Source of the DNA: Hygrophila difformis
Taxonomy: Eukaryota; Streptophyta; Magnoliopsida; Lamiales; Acanthaceae
DNA: 64,000 nt
NCBI GenBank assembly: GCA_030278955.1
Contig: JAOANR010000015.1
Span: forward strand, 41,014,487-41,078,486
Reading direction: 5' to 3'
Shown here: positions 47,158-58,735 of the stretch, in pieces
Layout of the letters: the number at the start of each line of letters is the position of its first letter
Position numbering within the stretch: position 1 is the stretch's first letter
Notes under the pieces: model-generated
Database searches by the model: none
What the model saw: only the letters and a program-made list of their open reading frames with translations
Told to the model about the DNA's origin: nothing
Program-made: the position numbers and the translations under genes

Positions 47158-47427
47158 ATAAATACGGAAATAGTTTGGGTGATGGCGGCCTGTAGGTGGT
47201 GACACATTCAAAAGTGACGGGTATGTGTATATGAAATGATGTCTGAGTATAAAAAAGTGATGGATGTAGGTTATTACAAAAAAATTAATAAAAAAACAAA
47301 CTATCATCTATACATTACTTTATAAAGTTTATACATCATCATGCAAAGGTCTACACATCATTTTTAGCGCTGCCTGCACCTGTTGGCAATTGTTATGCCA
47401 TTACAAAAACCAACCGAATTGATAAAT
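47158..47427 (+). repeat. unclassified dispersed repeat, copy 1
   Basis: About 255-270 bp that recur in the same orientation at 55334-55604. Shared words include GGCCTGTAGGTG, CACATTCAAAAGTGA, GGGTATGTGTATATGAAATG, CACATCATTTTTAGCGCTG and TGGCAATTGT. GGTG/CACC words near the ends hint at a non-autonomous DNA transposon, but borders and TSD are unclear. Confidence 0.6.
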
Positions 47428-47705
47428 ACGTATACTTCCCTATCTTCTTGCTTTCTTCTTTCTTTTGTTTTGTTTTGTTTTTTTTTTTTCTTTTAATAAT
47501 AGATAGATACGGCCTTATCTTTTTTGTGGTTTCGATTGAAATAGAGATAGATTGGGATCTGTTTTTTCTTCACTTAACTGATACAGTAACCCGTCTTAAA
47601 GAAAGCTGTTTCACACATGCTTATTTGTGAGAGGATAAGGATGGTTTAAAAAAAAAAAAGAAAAGAAAATTAACCCAGAAGGCCAGAACCAAACAGGGTA
47701 AATCC

Positions 47706-48354
47706 CAGGGTGGACAAAATATTCGAACCGATTCGTTGAACCGCTGAATCGAATCAAATTTTCTGTTAACCGAGGACCCCGGAGCAAATACAAATATCAT
47801 ATTTCAGTATTCGTCCGGTTCAAATACAAATACAAATACTTTATTTTTTTCCCCCGATTAACCGAACCGAACCGAATATATTTATTTTATTTTAAAAGTT
47901 ATATATAGTGTAAATATTATAGATATTTGATGGTATAAAATTATATAGATAATATATATCATTATTTATTTAATTATTTAAATATATAATAAAACAAATA
48001 TAAAAAATTAAAGAGCTAATTATCAAAATATATCACTATAATTAAAAAGCCTATATTGATTTTTGTCTTTCAGAATACCCTATTATTAAAATATACCTCT
48101 ACATTAAGATTTGTACATATACTAACATATTTTGATTACATTGAAAAGAACCATTTGATTCCATAGTTATATGTATATTTTTTTTCAAAGTGTAATAACC
48201 TTGTCCGACCCTCTTAAAATGTATAATCAAGTATTTGCCCAGTTAACTGAGGACTCCGGTTACGAATATAAATACTAAAATGAAATATTTGACCGGTTCA
48301 AATATAAATACATATACCTGAAAAATTCAGATTATCCGAACCGTGCCTACCCTA
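47706..48354. mobile_element. non-autonomous hAT element upstream of VTE5
   Basis: 649 bp with ends CAGGGTGGACAAAATATTCG and (reverse) TAGGGTAGGCACGGTTCG, flanked by a perfect 8-bp duplication gtaaatcc at 47698-47705 and 48355-48362. Text such as ACCGAACCGAACCGAATA and GAACCGATTCG is repeated in inverted form between the arms. No transposase is present. It ends about 35 bp before the VTE5 TATA box. Confidence 0.85.
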
Positions 48355-48389
48355 GTAAATCCTAATGACCTAAATCTAATCCTCCCTCG

Positions 48390-48397
48390 TATAAATA
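48390..48397 (+). promoter_or_regulatory. VTE5 TATA box
   Basis: TATAAATA, 150 bp before the VTE5 ATG at 48547, predicts transcription from about 48420 and a leader of about 125 nt. The hAT element occupies everything from 35 bp upstream outward, so any older upstream elements are displaced by 0.65 kb. Confidence 0.6.
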
Positions 48398-48546
48398 TCA
48401 GAGGGAATGCATCACAATTCACAATGAGATGGGGTATAGCCGTACGGGCATAGGCCAATTACAGTCACTGCCGCTCCTAAAATAGAGAACTCAGAACTGT
48501 ACCGTAGTATCCCACCGCACCCCAAATCAGCCCGCGGTAAACACTT

Positions 48547-51000
48547 ATGCCGAACGTCGTCGCTGCACTGACCCTTGGGCCCGTCGTCGGTCGCCCCACC
48601 TTATCATCGGCGAACCTCCTCCTCGCACCTCCTCCTTCCTCCACTCTCTTTATCCGTCACTCCGCTACTCCGAAGCGCATTCTGATCGAGCCTCGCGTAG
48701 TCCGCTGCTTTGGTTCCGTCACCTCCGTGCTGCAGGATGCCGGAGCCACCGCGGCAGTCGTCGGCGGAGCTTATGCTCTCGTCTCCACTTTCGATTACCT
48801 CACTCGCCGCCGCGTCATTGAACAGGTGATTCTCCGATCTATCCGTCGCTCATTTGATTGTTTTACATGCGAGTATGTGCATGTTGCCGCTGCTGAACGT
48901 TTGAACTTTGAACTGCTCTGTGATATTAATTCGTTACCCCCCGACTGTGGTTGTGGGCTTGGATCTGGTGTTTCTGTACCGTTATTGACTAATTGATTGA
49001 TTGATTGTGTTGGATACGTGGATGTTGATGTTAGACTCGAACCTTAGGATAGGATGATTCCTCCAGCAGAATAGATTCAGGAAGATATCTCGGAAACACT
49101 ACCGTCTATGATCACTTGATGAAATCATGATGGTGTTTTCCAAAATTAGCACTAATTCAGTAAACTTCTGTCAATTCCTTTTATATTTTAAAATTGCTTT
49201 TCCTTGTTCTTTGTTCTGTTTTCTGTGCACTGTACAGTACAGCAGAAAGCAGTGCTCTTTTTTCTCTGCACTTGTCAATAAGTTTTGCGTGGGTAGAGAC
49301 AGCTAGTTGCATATCATATAAAGTCAAGGTTCATACATCTTATCATGTTTTTTTTAGCAACAACATCTTATCATGTTTGAGAAGCTTTTAACTAAATGCA
49401 TACCCAATATAGGAAAATATGTTAGACATACTGTGTCTGTGTATATCCAAGGTCAATTCTAGTGTACATTAGGAATGAGTGATAAGAGTCAAGATTATTT
49501 CTATGCGATTTTTAGCACATGATTTTTTTTGCACTGTTCTTCTATCTCATTGTGATAAAAATTTAATAGCATTATACTGGTGGAAAATTTCCATTGAAAT
49601 GGCCTTTAAGCTGTCTGTTTGTGAATTCTTGGAGCCGGGACTGTCTTGATTGGGTATGTTTTTCACTTGTGAACGTTGGTTCATTCTAATTAAAATATTG
49701 AGCTCCAGTTACATAGTATGTCACATTCAACACCTCTGAGGAATGACATGGCCAAAAGGCATTTTTACTCCTTTTGGCTGATTTATTATTATTTTATTTT
49801 TTTTTAAATGATGTTAATTCATTTCTTAAAATCTTAAATGAACTCAATATCATGCCCGTATGACATCTTTGGTCCAAAAAGATCTATTTTACCTCAGCTA
49901 ACTTAATGTGGTTGTTTCAAGTTTTCGTACTTATTAATACATAGAAACTGCTTCAAAATTGAAGTGTTTTGTAGCATATATTACCCACTTCGGTTCATGC
50001 TTTTTCCTTACTTTCCATCAGAAGTTGAGCCGCAAGCTAGTGCACATATTATCAGGGCTGCTTTTTTTGGCATCCTGGCCAATCTTCAGGTATCTCTATT
50101 GTGTTGCTTGGATATGTTGCAATTTTCATTTTCGTTTGTTTGGACATTTCCATGTTGCCTGAAACTTCGGCTAATCATTTAGATCTTAGATTAGCACATC
50201 TACAGGAGCGCGCTATTTCGCATCCTTGGCACCTTCCTTAAATTGCCTAAGGCTTGTGGTAAATGGTCTTTCGTTGACTAAAGATGAAGGGCTCATAAAA
50301 TCAGTGAGTCGAGAAGGAAAGCCTGAGTAAATCCTGGTGCCGTTTGTCAATCTTCTTTCAGTCCCCTGTTATTAACATGTTAATCTTACATGATTTTTTT
50401 TTGTGCTTTTAGGGAATTGCTTAGAGGCCCACTTTATTATGTTCTCGTCTTAATTTTATGCGCAGTAGTATTTTGGCGTGATTCCCCTGTTGGAATGATT
50501 TCACTAGCGATGATGTGTGCTGGTGACGGTAATACCTCAGCCTGCAGCATCTCATTTTATCTTACATCCTCGAAACCCTTACTAGTGCTGATTTTTACAT
50601 AGGCATTGCTGATATCATGGGAAGAAGATTTGGCAACCTTAAAATTCCTTATAATCCACGCAAGAGCTTGGTCGGCAGCTTGTCCATGTTTCTGTTCGGT
50701 TTCTGTGTTTCTGTCTGGTATGTATACATACCATGAATATTAATCTTAGGCAAAAATCTGATTTCTGGAATCTGATATTGTAAACTCTGCTCATCAACAA
50801 TGACCATGCACAGTGTGCTCTTTTATTTCTCGGTGCTGGGTTACATTCACTTGGACGGCACTAAGGCAATAGAAAGGGTCGCATTGGTTGCATTAGTGGC
50901 AACCGTGGTAGAGTCACTACCTATTACAGGAATTATCGATGATAACATCTCGGTTCCATTAGCAAGCATGGTAACTGGGTATCTGATTTTCTGTGGCTAG
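48547..51000 (+). CDS. VTE5: phytol kinase, chloroplastic
   Basis: Phosphorylates phytol released from chlorophyll, the first step in returning it to phytyl diphosphate for tocopherol synthesis, at plastid membranes. Six exons (48547-48825, 50022-50089, 50195-50326, 50413-50528, 50603-50717, 50814-51000) splice in frame to 298 codons, near the Arabidopsis length. Exon 1 gives a Ser/Pro/Arg-rich transit region and the conserved DAGATAAVVGGAYALVSTF segment. Then come KLSRKLVHILSGLLF, ARYFASLAPSLNCLRL, REGKPEELLRGPLYYV, SPVGMISLAMMCAGDG, IADIMGRRFGNLKIPYNP and DDNISVPLASMV. Multiple membrane helices are visible. Motifs fit VTE5 better than farnesol kinase (FOLK), from which the family member is otherwise hard to tell. 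Exon 3 uses the acceptor gattag|CACATC; the nearer ctacag gives a frameshift. Intron 1 is 1.2 kb. Confidence 0.9.
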
Positions 51001-51590
51001 CATGGATGGATGCCCCAATAGAGTTCGTCTCTTGCCTTCTGCTATATGTCAGATCTGTCTGGTATGGAACTGTTGATTTTCAACATGTTTTAAATTTGAT
51101 GGTATAAATTATTTTTTGCTGGGGTCTGCGCGATCTGGCTGTATCTAATATGGTACAAAAAATGTGGCAGATTGAAGTCGGAAATAGTTACAGAATTGTC
51201 GGCAGCAAATTCGGACGTGTTTCTGGTAAGAATGTAATGAATTGAAATGAATTGAGCACAAATTTGAAGCAGTTAGGTTCATGCTTTTGTGCTTAGAACA
51301 ATCATTTTCGGCTTGAAAGTTCTAAAATTACGTCTCAACGGCATCCAATTTTTTTGAGAAAAGACTAGTCACATTTAGAATTTACATGTATATAATATAT
51401 GTATGTATTTTCCTGGGATGGGAATAGGCCACACCAACCGACAAGGGCCTATGGTCTGATCTATTTAAGGCCTAGCATGGCAGGGCTGTTTACGAATTAT
51501 GGTAGGATTGGATTATCTCAAAAGCCTTTTTTTTTAATAGGCCTAGGCTCGGCCTGGTAAAAAAGCCTATTTACCCTATACATTACAATA
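51001..51590. other. downstream of VTE5, repeat remnant
   Basis: The VTE5 3' region runs to perhaps 51300. From about 51410 to 51985, GGCCTAGGCTC/TAGGCC-type words recur in both orientations around a nested CACTA-like MITE, which suggests an older inverted-repeat element. No gene is seen. Confidence 0.4.
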
Positions 51591-51751
51591 ATTTTTTGTG
51601 TTAGCGACTGAAAAAATTAGTAAAATTCGGTTGCTAAAGAGGTTAGCGACCGACTTTGCGACCGAATTTTGTTAGCGACCACCATTTTACCAACCAAAAC
51701 TCATTAGCTACTACAGTTTTAGTTACCAAATCCAGATTTTTTCTAGTAGTA
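51591..51751. mobile_element. CACTA-like MITE
   Basis: 161 bp with degenerate CACTA-type ends, CATTACAATAATTTTTTG at left and (reverse) TACTACTAGAAAAAATC at right, with subterminal TTAGCGACCG/GCGACC words typical of plant CACTA repeats. A 3-bp duplication, ata, is present at 51588-51590 and 51752-51754. It is nested within an older repeat. Confidence 0.65.
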
Positions 51752-52116
51752 ATAGGCTTTTTTATATAATTTTTCTATAATTTATTAATATATTTAATTA
51801 TTAATATTTATTTAATATTTAAATAGGCTTAAATAGTTTTTTAAAAAGCTTAAAGCTTGGTCTATTTGAATAAAAATCCTAGACTTAGGCCTATAAACAA
51901 GATCTATAAAAGGCTATAGGCCAGGCTCGCGTCTTTCCAAAATTAAAAAGATCTAGGCCATTCAAACCCCCAAACACGACAATTTAGGCAACTCCAACCC
52001 ACCCTCCATAAAGTTAAAGGCTGTGTTTTGGAACAAACGCTAGCAATTAGCATTTAGCTTTTAAAATACATACTAAAAATAACCTAAAATCCTATTTATA
52101 GTAAACACTAATTATT

Positions 52117-52280
52117 GGGAATGGGACTTGGCCCAAGCGGTCATGTTCCCTGCCTTCCAACCATAGGTTGGGAGTTCGATTCCCACCCGACCTCTATCCC
52201 TCCCCTTTATCCCCTTTGTAATTTGTGTGACTTGGGCTCCCACACACCTTTGCCGACACATAGGTGTCAATGTTTACCAA
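52117..52280 (+). mobile_element. tRNA-derived SINE (copy 3)
   Basis: Plus-strand SINE with A-box region GGGACTTGGCCCAAGCGG, B box GGGAGTTCGATTCCC, body TTTATCCCCTTTGTAATTTG, and a 3' hairpin GACACATAGGTGTC before TTTACC and an A run. No TSD was assigned because copy 4 is inserted directly after its tail. Confidence 0.75.
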
Positions 52281-52293
52281 AAAAACTTAAAAC

Positions 52294-52468
52294 TATGGGG
52301 TTGGGGACTTACCCTAGCGTTCAAGTCCCCCGTATCCCAACCATAGGTTGGGGGTTCGATCCCCACCCGGCCCTCTATCCCTTCCCCTTTATCCCCATTT
52401 GTAATTTGTGTAGTTTGAGCTTCCACACATATTTGCCGATACATGAGGTCACTGTTTAACAAAAAAAA
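52294..52468 (+). mobile_element. tRNA-derived SINE (copy 4), inserted in the tail of copy 3
   Basis: A second copy in the same orientation with GGGGACTTACCCTAGCG, GGGGGTTCGATCCCC and a tail ending GTTTAAC plus A9. The A-rich duplication AAAAACTTAAAAC at 52281-52293 recurs after its own tail (52466-52477). Inserting at the A run of an earlier SINE is common for poly(A) retroposons. Confidence 0.75.
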
Positions 52469-52480
52469 ACTTAAAACAGT

Positions 52481-52916
52481 TTTTCACCATTAATTTCAAA
52501 CTCTAAGCTCCAGACGCAAAGCTCTAATTATTTTTCAAACATACCCAAAACTATTTTTGCAGGTAGGCATGGATAGCAGTGTGGACTCCCATTTAGGAGG
52601 AACATTGTTCACACACTGTTTTTCTTTTTTTCTTTCTTTTTTTTTTAAAAAAATAAATAAATAATTTGTGTGTTAATAATTGAATGCATTTTTTTAGTCG
52701 TTAATATCTCAAAATAAGTACAAGTAAAATGATGTAAAATAAATTATTCTAAACCTATATGATTAGACCAATCTAACAAAATTAAATTTGACTATTCTTT
52801 CCAAATATATACTTAAACTAAATTGAGTCAAGGTTGAATAATGAATAATGTTAAAAAGTTAAACATGACACAACAAAACCGAGTTTTGGATAAATTTGTT
52901 TATTAAATTCTCATGT
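52481..52916. repeat. degraded Stowaway-like MITE remnant
   Basis: From about 52640 to 52875 the order of words (TAGTCGTTAATATCTCAAAA, GATTAGACCAATCTAAC, AATGAATAATGTTAAAAAGT) follows the interior of the MITE at 54777-55037. The inverted ends are lost. The rest is AT-rich with no gene. Confidence 0.45.
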
Positions 52917-52924
52917 GTTTAAAC

Positions 52925-53520
52925 TATGGGTGATTAATGAGTAGTGTTACTCGTAATCGACTCAGGACTCGGCTCGAAAAACTCAACTCGTACTTAACTA
53001 TTGCTACTCGACTCAAGCTTGAGCTCGTATCAAGTCAAGTTCTAATATTTTAGTACTCGAGCATTTGAACTCGTCTCGACTCGATAACATACACTTGACA
53101 CAAATTTTTATTAATTTTCATCTCATACTTTCCCTCACACTCCACTCTATATTCTATTGGAAAATATATCACTTATTTAAAATACCTAAACAATGAAAAA
53201 TATTCACTCTTAAAAAATCAAAATATAATTTTAAAGAATTTTAGTTCTATCTTAATTGTACAATAACCAACACAATATTCAAATATCAAATTGAATTGTG
53301 TCTTTTAGGCTATGGTTAAAAACTCAAAATCAAATGTTAAGAAAAAAAAATTTCAAACTTAAGTGGACTCGAGCTCGAGCTTAGCGGGAAAAAAAAAAAA
53401 AAAAAAAAAAAAACATACTCGCGAGCTACTCGAGCTCGAACTCGAACTCGAATATCTGCCGTCAAGTTCAAGCTCAAGTACCATGATACTTGAACTTGAC
53501 TTGACTCGATAACACCCCTA
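52925..53520. mobile_element. non-autonomous hAT element
   Basis: 596 bp flanked by the perfect palindromic duplication gtttaaac (52917-52924 and 53521-53528). The ends TATGGGTGATTAATGAG and (reverse) TAGGGGTGTTATCGAGTC are imperfect inverted repeats. The arms are rich in ACTCGAGCTCG words in both orientations. An A run of about 24 lies near 53390-53413. No transposase is present. Confidence 0.8.
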
Positions 53521-53830
53521 GTTTAAACCGAAATTGGATTAAAATCGAAATTAAGGCACACCTGAAGTAAAATCTAAATGACATAATGGAAGAGACAAGA
53601 GAGTGGTATTTCAATGTTTTTTTACATGTTCTCGGTGGGCCGCGGCGAAATTCCATAGAGAAGTGGTGGGCCCTGACTGAAGGCCCAATATGGGAAATCC
53701 CTACCCTAAAAACACCTCGGGATTCAGAATTCAGAATTCATTCCATCACTAATAATAAAGCATAGGAGCGGGTAAGTTAGTAAACATACAATAAATCAAG
53801 AATAATACACACGAATCTTCACTTAAGAGT

Positions 53831-54094
53831 TACTTCCTCCGTTTTTCTTTTAAGTGTAATGTTTTTCATTTACACGTATGTCGATGCACATTTTAAACGA
53901 TTACTAACTCAAATTCGGTATAAGTAAAAATTCTAAAAATTTTATATTTAAAAACTATAAAATGAGACGAATCCAACAAGATCTCACTTGGTTATATTTT
54001 TCTTGTATAGCTATTAAAAAAAATCGAAATCAAAGTGCTACAATGAACAGTAAAAAAAATCAAAATATTACACTTTAAAAAAACGGAGGGAGTA
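53831..54094. mobile_element. Stowaway-like MITE
   Basis: 264 bp with TA borders and ends CTTCCTCCGTTTTTCTTTTA and (reverse) CTCCCTCCGTTTTTTTAAAG. The interior shares ACAATGAACAGT-type text with the copy at 54777. It is non-coding. Confidence 0.8.
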
Positions 54095-54117
54095 TATAGT
54101 TGCTACTAGTTGACTGA

Positions 54118-54471
54118 GGGTCTGTTCTGCACGCAGCTTTAGGAAACTTTTGATAGCTTTAGCTTTTATTTTAAAACAAAAGCCCCGTTCTGCACACTAG
54201 CTTTTAGGAGCTTTTGGAATCTTCTTTTTAAAAGCTACGTAGCTTTAAAAAATAAGCTCATAGCTTATTGTTGAACAATTACAATTTTATCCCAATAACC
54301 AACTCACTACCCAATAGTCTACATAAATGTTTGTCCTTTTCGGTCATTTCATATATTTTTTCACAGCTACAGCTAGTTGTACAGAACACTTAAATAAAAC
54401 TGACAGCTACAGCTCCCACAGCTCCGTAAAGCTCCAGCTCGCAGCTACAGCTCTGCGTGCAGAACAAACCC
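54118..54471. mobile_element. PIF/Harbinger-like MITE
   Basis: 354 bp with good inverted ends, GGGTCTGTTCTGCACGCAG and (reverse) GGGTTTGTTCTGCACGCAG, flanked by a 3-bp duplication tga (54115-54117 and 54472-54474). The interior is rich in CAGCTACAGCTC and TAGCTTTTAG repeats. The ends and a 3-bp TSD fit PIF/Harbinger, although TGA departs from the usual TWA. Confidence 0.7.
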
Positions 54472-54776
54472 TGAATATTACACAAACTATTGGCTATTGC
54501 ATGTGTGTGTTTTTCTAATGGGAATTTATTCACTTGAGTTGTACTAGTATTTGCTAGCTAGTTGAAGCCGACTAATCATTTTCCGCTAGGTGCCTAATTA
54601 CAATACATCACATTATTAAAGGTTTAATATATGGTTAAAATTATCATCAATTTTATCCCCTTTCCTTCTAAACTTAAAAAATCCTCCCCCTAGTATTTAC
54701 TATCTATATATTATATAGTGTTTAATATTCTGTACATGATAACTTCATTATTCAACATAATAAACCCACAATTAAA

Positions 54777-55037
54777 TACTCTCTGTTCCAAGTAAGATGT
54801 CCCATTTGACTTTTGCACACTATCCAAATGTATTTTTCTAATCGTTAATATCTCAAAATATATAAGTAAAAATTATGTAAAAAATATATAGTCGAAAACT
54901 ATACAATTGAACGAATCTAACAATACCGAACTCGACTATCTTTTTTCAGTTATATATTACAATAATATAACTCAAAGTTGAACAATGAACAGTGTCAAAA
55001 AGTCGAACATGACATCTAAGATGGGACGGAGGGAGTA
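54777..55037. mobile_element. Stowaway-like MITE
   Basis: 261 bp with TA borders and inverted ends CTCTCTGTTCCAAGTAAGAT and (reverse) CTCCCTCCGTCCCATCTTAG. This is the best-preserved copy of the family with CAAAGTTGAACAATGAACAG in its interior, which recurs degenerately elsewhere in the window. Confidence 0.8.
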
Positions 55038-55333
55038 GTATTTAAATTAGTCAATACTTAGCCCATCAAACTTTAAGTCTTATGCTGCTGGCCGGTGAAA
55101 GCCAAAAGCTAAAAAATTTGTGTTGCACTTATTTAAATGTGAAACTGCTGGTCGGGAAGTTCATTTAACAAGATAAATTTGGCCTTTGGGATATTTGGAT
55201 GTCATTAATAACGTTTTCACACGTAATAAAACCTTAATAGCAAATGTTGTTGAATTAATGGTGAATCTAATTCCAAGGATTAATAAATTACTAGCAGTTT
55301 CAGCCTCCTAAATTTAAATTTTCATTCATATAT

Positions 55334-55604
55334 GAGATAAATGGAAATCGTTTGGGTGCTGAAGGCCTGTAGGTGCTGGCACATTCAAAAGTGATGGGTA
55401 TGTGTATATGAAATGATGTGTGAGTATAAAAAAGTGATTGATGGAGGTTATGAACCAAAAACTAAATAAAAAAAACAAACTACCGTCTATACATCACTTT
55501 ATAAGGCTTATACATCACTTTACAAAGGACTACACATCATTTTTAGCGCTGTCTGCACCTGCTGGCAATTGTATTGCCATTACAGAAATCGAATTGGAGA
55601 TAAA
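55334..55604 (+). repeat. unclassified dispersed repeat, copy 2
   Basis: Same family and orientation as 47158-47427, and roughly 85-90% alike by eye. Together the two copies bracket VTE5 as direct repeats 8 kb apart. Confidence 0.6.
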
Positions 55605-56592
55605 TCAAGAATGAATCAGCTCGGAGGATTAATTAAAGGGATTCCAACCCTTAGATAGGGGAAGTGAAGATTTTGACCGCTTAAATTTTCATCCATTTGA
55701 TGCCCCACACACTAATTAAGTTCTATACTCTCTCTCTCTCTCAATTTTTATTTTTTATTTTTATTTTTATTTTTTTAAGGGGGGCAAAACATAAAGAATA
55801 GAATGAATATTAAAATTGATATCTCTAGCCTACCTCGGCTGTTCTTGATATGCTGCGTGGGAGTAGTGAGGAGGCGGGCAGGTGTGGTGCTGGATTGAAA
55901 GGGTGGTATTAAACCTTGAAGAACGGATGCAGATCGAGTGGGGGCCTGCTTTGGAACAAGTGTGTTGAAAGCTATGTCTGTCTTTTCTTTTTGCTGTTGA
56001 TTGAATTGTAAGGAAGGAATTCGCCTTATGTGGTAAAAATTGTGTTGTAGCAAGTAATGTATGACTTCTTGGATTGTTTGGAATAAAAGTTCATTTTCTC
56101 AAAAAAACACCCGATATAAATTACAAATACAAAAGAAAGAAATAATATTTCTAAACTTTTATGCAATTTTTTAATATAATTAATAATTAAAATTAGTCCA
56201 ATATGTAACTTTTTTTAATAATATTTCTACATAAGTAAATAGGTATCGTGTTGATAATTGTTTTTACCTTTTTAAATATAATAAGATAAGATAAGATGTG
56301 AAATGGCAATTGAAAATATGAATTATACAAATAATATAGTTGAATAAAACTTTTAAGTTTTTTCTATTAGTATTTTTATTAATTAAATGAAGGAGTATCG
56401 TGGTAGTAGTTGCCTTGGTCGTTAATAAGTCTTAATTCGATACTGCCAGAAGAATTTATTCTGTTAATTTTTTTTAGCAAGGAACGTTTTTCTTTTCTTA
56501 AGAAAGAAGTCATACAAGCTAGGTTTCGATTTTATCCAAATTAAATGAGCTTAATCTATTAATTAAAATTTATCGGTTAACTTAGTGGGTTA
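55605..56592. other. intergenic DNA, possible retroposed fragment
   Basis: A more GC-balanced stretch at 55830-56105 ends GGAATAAAAGTTCATTTTC plus A7, like the 3' end of a retroposed transcript on the plus strand. A 92-codon minus-strand frame overlaps it but shows no domain. No TSD was found. The rest is AT-rich with no gene. Confidence 0.35.
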
Positions 56593-56609
56593 TCTAACTC
56601 AGTATTATT

Positions 56610-56731
56610 GTTTTTGAGTAGCCGCAACCAGAGAAAGGGTGGTGGGAACCTATGCCACACGAATTACAAAGAAGATAAATGATAGGGATAAGGAGTCGTC
56701 GGATGGAGAATCGAACCTCCAACCTAAGGTG
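56610..56731 (-). mobile_element. 5'-truncated SINE (copy 5)
   Basis: Minus-strand copy with B box GGAGGTTCGATTC and body but without the A-box end. It is flanked by tctaactcagtattatt / tctaactcactattatt (1 mismatch in 17) at 56593-56609 and 56732-56748. Truncation at the 5' end is typical of incomplete reverse transcription. Confidence 0.75.
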
Positions 56732-56946
56732 TCTAACTCACTATTATTTACGGATTAGATTGTAGTATAATGAATTAATTTTATAGATAAAGTGTGTGTT
56801 TACACATAAATATAATAAAAACAGGTAACTGTGTCAACACTCAATCACTCATTTTTATTTCTTTTACTCCCACCATCTATTTCTCTTATTTCAACTTCGA
56901 AAATAAATTCTTTCCCCCCAAAAAAAAAATTTCAAAAATAAACAAA

Positions 56947-57203
56947 TACTTTCTCCGTCTTTAAATATTTTTGACGGATCCACATACCATGCAGTTCAAT
57001 GCACATTTTAAACCATTAATAACTTAAGTTCGTATAACTAAAAAAAATTTAAAGTTCGATATTTAAAAACTACATGACGAGACGAATCTAACAAGATCTC
57101 ACTTGGCTATATTTTAACTTGTATAATTATAATAAAACTTTAAGTGAAAGTCTCACGTGTGTGAATAGTACCACATTACCAAACATAAAAAGAGACGGAG
57201 GTA
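56947..57203. mobile_element. Stowaway-like MITE
   Basis: 257 bp with TA borders and ends CTTTCTCCGTCTTTAAATA and (reverse) CCTCCGTCTCTTTTTATG. The interior contains GACGAATCTAACAAGATCTC, shared with the copy at 53831-54094. It is non-coding. Confidence 0.75.
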
Positions 57204-58459
57204 CTAAGTAAATAAGACATGAAGAGGGCAGCTGGCCCCTGGATGCTTCACCTATCCTCGGAAAACGGAATTCTTGTAGTGTGGTTTGAATAATGTTTTG
57301 TCCTGGGATATAATTATTGAGTAAAATTCTACAAAACCGTGGTTTGCGATGCAGCTATATATAATACTATAATATAAATATATATATATATATTAAATAA
57401 ATAAAATTTTATTTTCCTCCTCCTTTTTTCCTATTTTTCTCCACTTATATAGTATGGGCACATGCAGCAGCATCGACTAGTAATAAAATCAGCAAAAAAT
57501 TTATGTCAAAGAACAGCAGTAAGTAACGAATCTGTAATGGTATTGGTTGGCCATGTGTTTATTCCAAAATGTGTACTTTGGATCATATTACATGCATGCT
57601 TTTATGAATAATGCACAATAAATAATTCATGGTGTAGTAATAATATACTCCTACAACTTTAACTATTTAAGTGGCAGAATTGGACAAGTTTTTGATTTGT
57701 TCTGCATCACCAAATGTGTACAGCTAATAATTTTTAATCCTGCAAACAAAATAATAACAACATTAGCAGCATCTAATTACTGCAACTATACCAGGTTTTG
57801 ATTAAATTAAATATTTTTGAAACGTAAGACACTATTTACAGTTGTTTGATTTCATATAGTACATAAATAAGAAGATACGATCAATAAGAAGACAAAAAAT
57901 TAAAAAAAAAAACAAGTGAGAGGCGAGAGGTGAACATGTTCTAATAATCCGGTTACGGTACAATTTCTTCAGAGTCATCATAAAAATCAAATCTCTCATC
58001 ACACAAAATATTTCTCCCATTACATATTTTCCCATCACACAAAATACATCATTTCATCAATAGCACAATATAACTCTCACATCACATAAAGAGTGTTAAG
58101 TATATATGAATATTCTATTTTATTGAACAGAAAACAATGAATATATTTAAATTAATGAAATGAAATGAAACAAGGTAATTAGGCAGGCAGTTGAATTTGA
58201 ATAAGGGAATAATATTTGAAGGAGAAATGGATCCAACCCCAACTGAAACCTCCCTGAGTTATTTCCTCAAATTAAATTGATTAATTAATAATAAAAAGAA
58301 AAGAAAGTCGTCTACACAAATAATTCTGACAATTTGATATTTTAAGAGCATAATAAAATACACTAAACAATGAAACAATCCATGCATGCCGCATGTCTCA
58401 GTTATCGCCTGTTTCCAAATAATATTTATAATAATTACATTTGACTGTTAATTAACATA
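57204..58459. other. AT-rich intergenic DNA, no gene seen
   Basis: 1.25 kb of low-complexity AT-rich sequence with short (AT)n at 57374-57392. A 68-codon minus-strand frame (57832-58038) has no domain. No classifiable repeat is seen. Confidence 0.45.
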
Positions 58460-58735
58460 TACTCCCTCCGTTCCTTTTTAGTTGTCTTTTCTTTTTAGTT
58501 GTCTTTTTAGAAAGTAAAAAGTGTTTCAAAATAGTTATCATTTTTAGATAGTTATAGGTAGTTATGGTATGTTTTTACTATACTGCCCTTCACTTTACAT
58601 AAATGCTATTTGTTGACATTTATTAAGAATGAGTTTAGTTGAAGGGTAAAAATGTAAATTTATGAGTTCATTAATGCAAACATTGGTTATTGAAATTGAG
58701 CTGAAAGAGACAACTATTAAGGAACGGAGGGAGTA
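58460..58735. mobile_element. Stowaway-like MITE
   Basis: 276 bp with TA borders and long matching ends, CTCCCTCCGTTCCTTTTTAG and (reverse) CTCCCTCCGTTCCTTAATAG, then AGTTGTCTTTT against AGTTGTCTCTT. The left arm has an internal duplication of CTTTTTAGTTGTCTTTT. Confidence 0.85.

Noticed and set aside
50195..50225. VTE5 exon 3 acceptor at ctacag (50205)
   Set aside because: It puts the exon out of frame; gattag at 50194 restores STSTGARYFASL and the family alignment.
52117..52468. Two tRNA genes
   Set aside because: B boxes are clear, but the acceptor stem and anticodon arm do not form and both copies continue into SINE bodies with A tails.
55775..56053. 92-codon minus-strand frame (MLQHNFYHIRR...)
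   Set aside because: No domain or splice context; it overlaps what looks like the 3' end of a plus-strand retroposed transcript.
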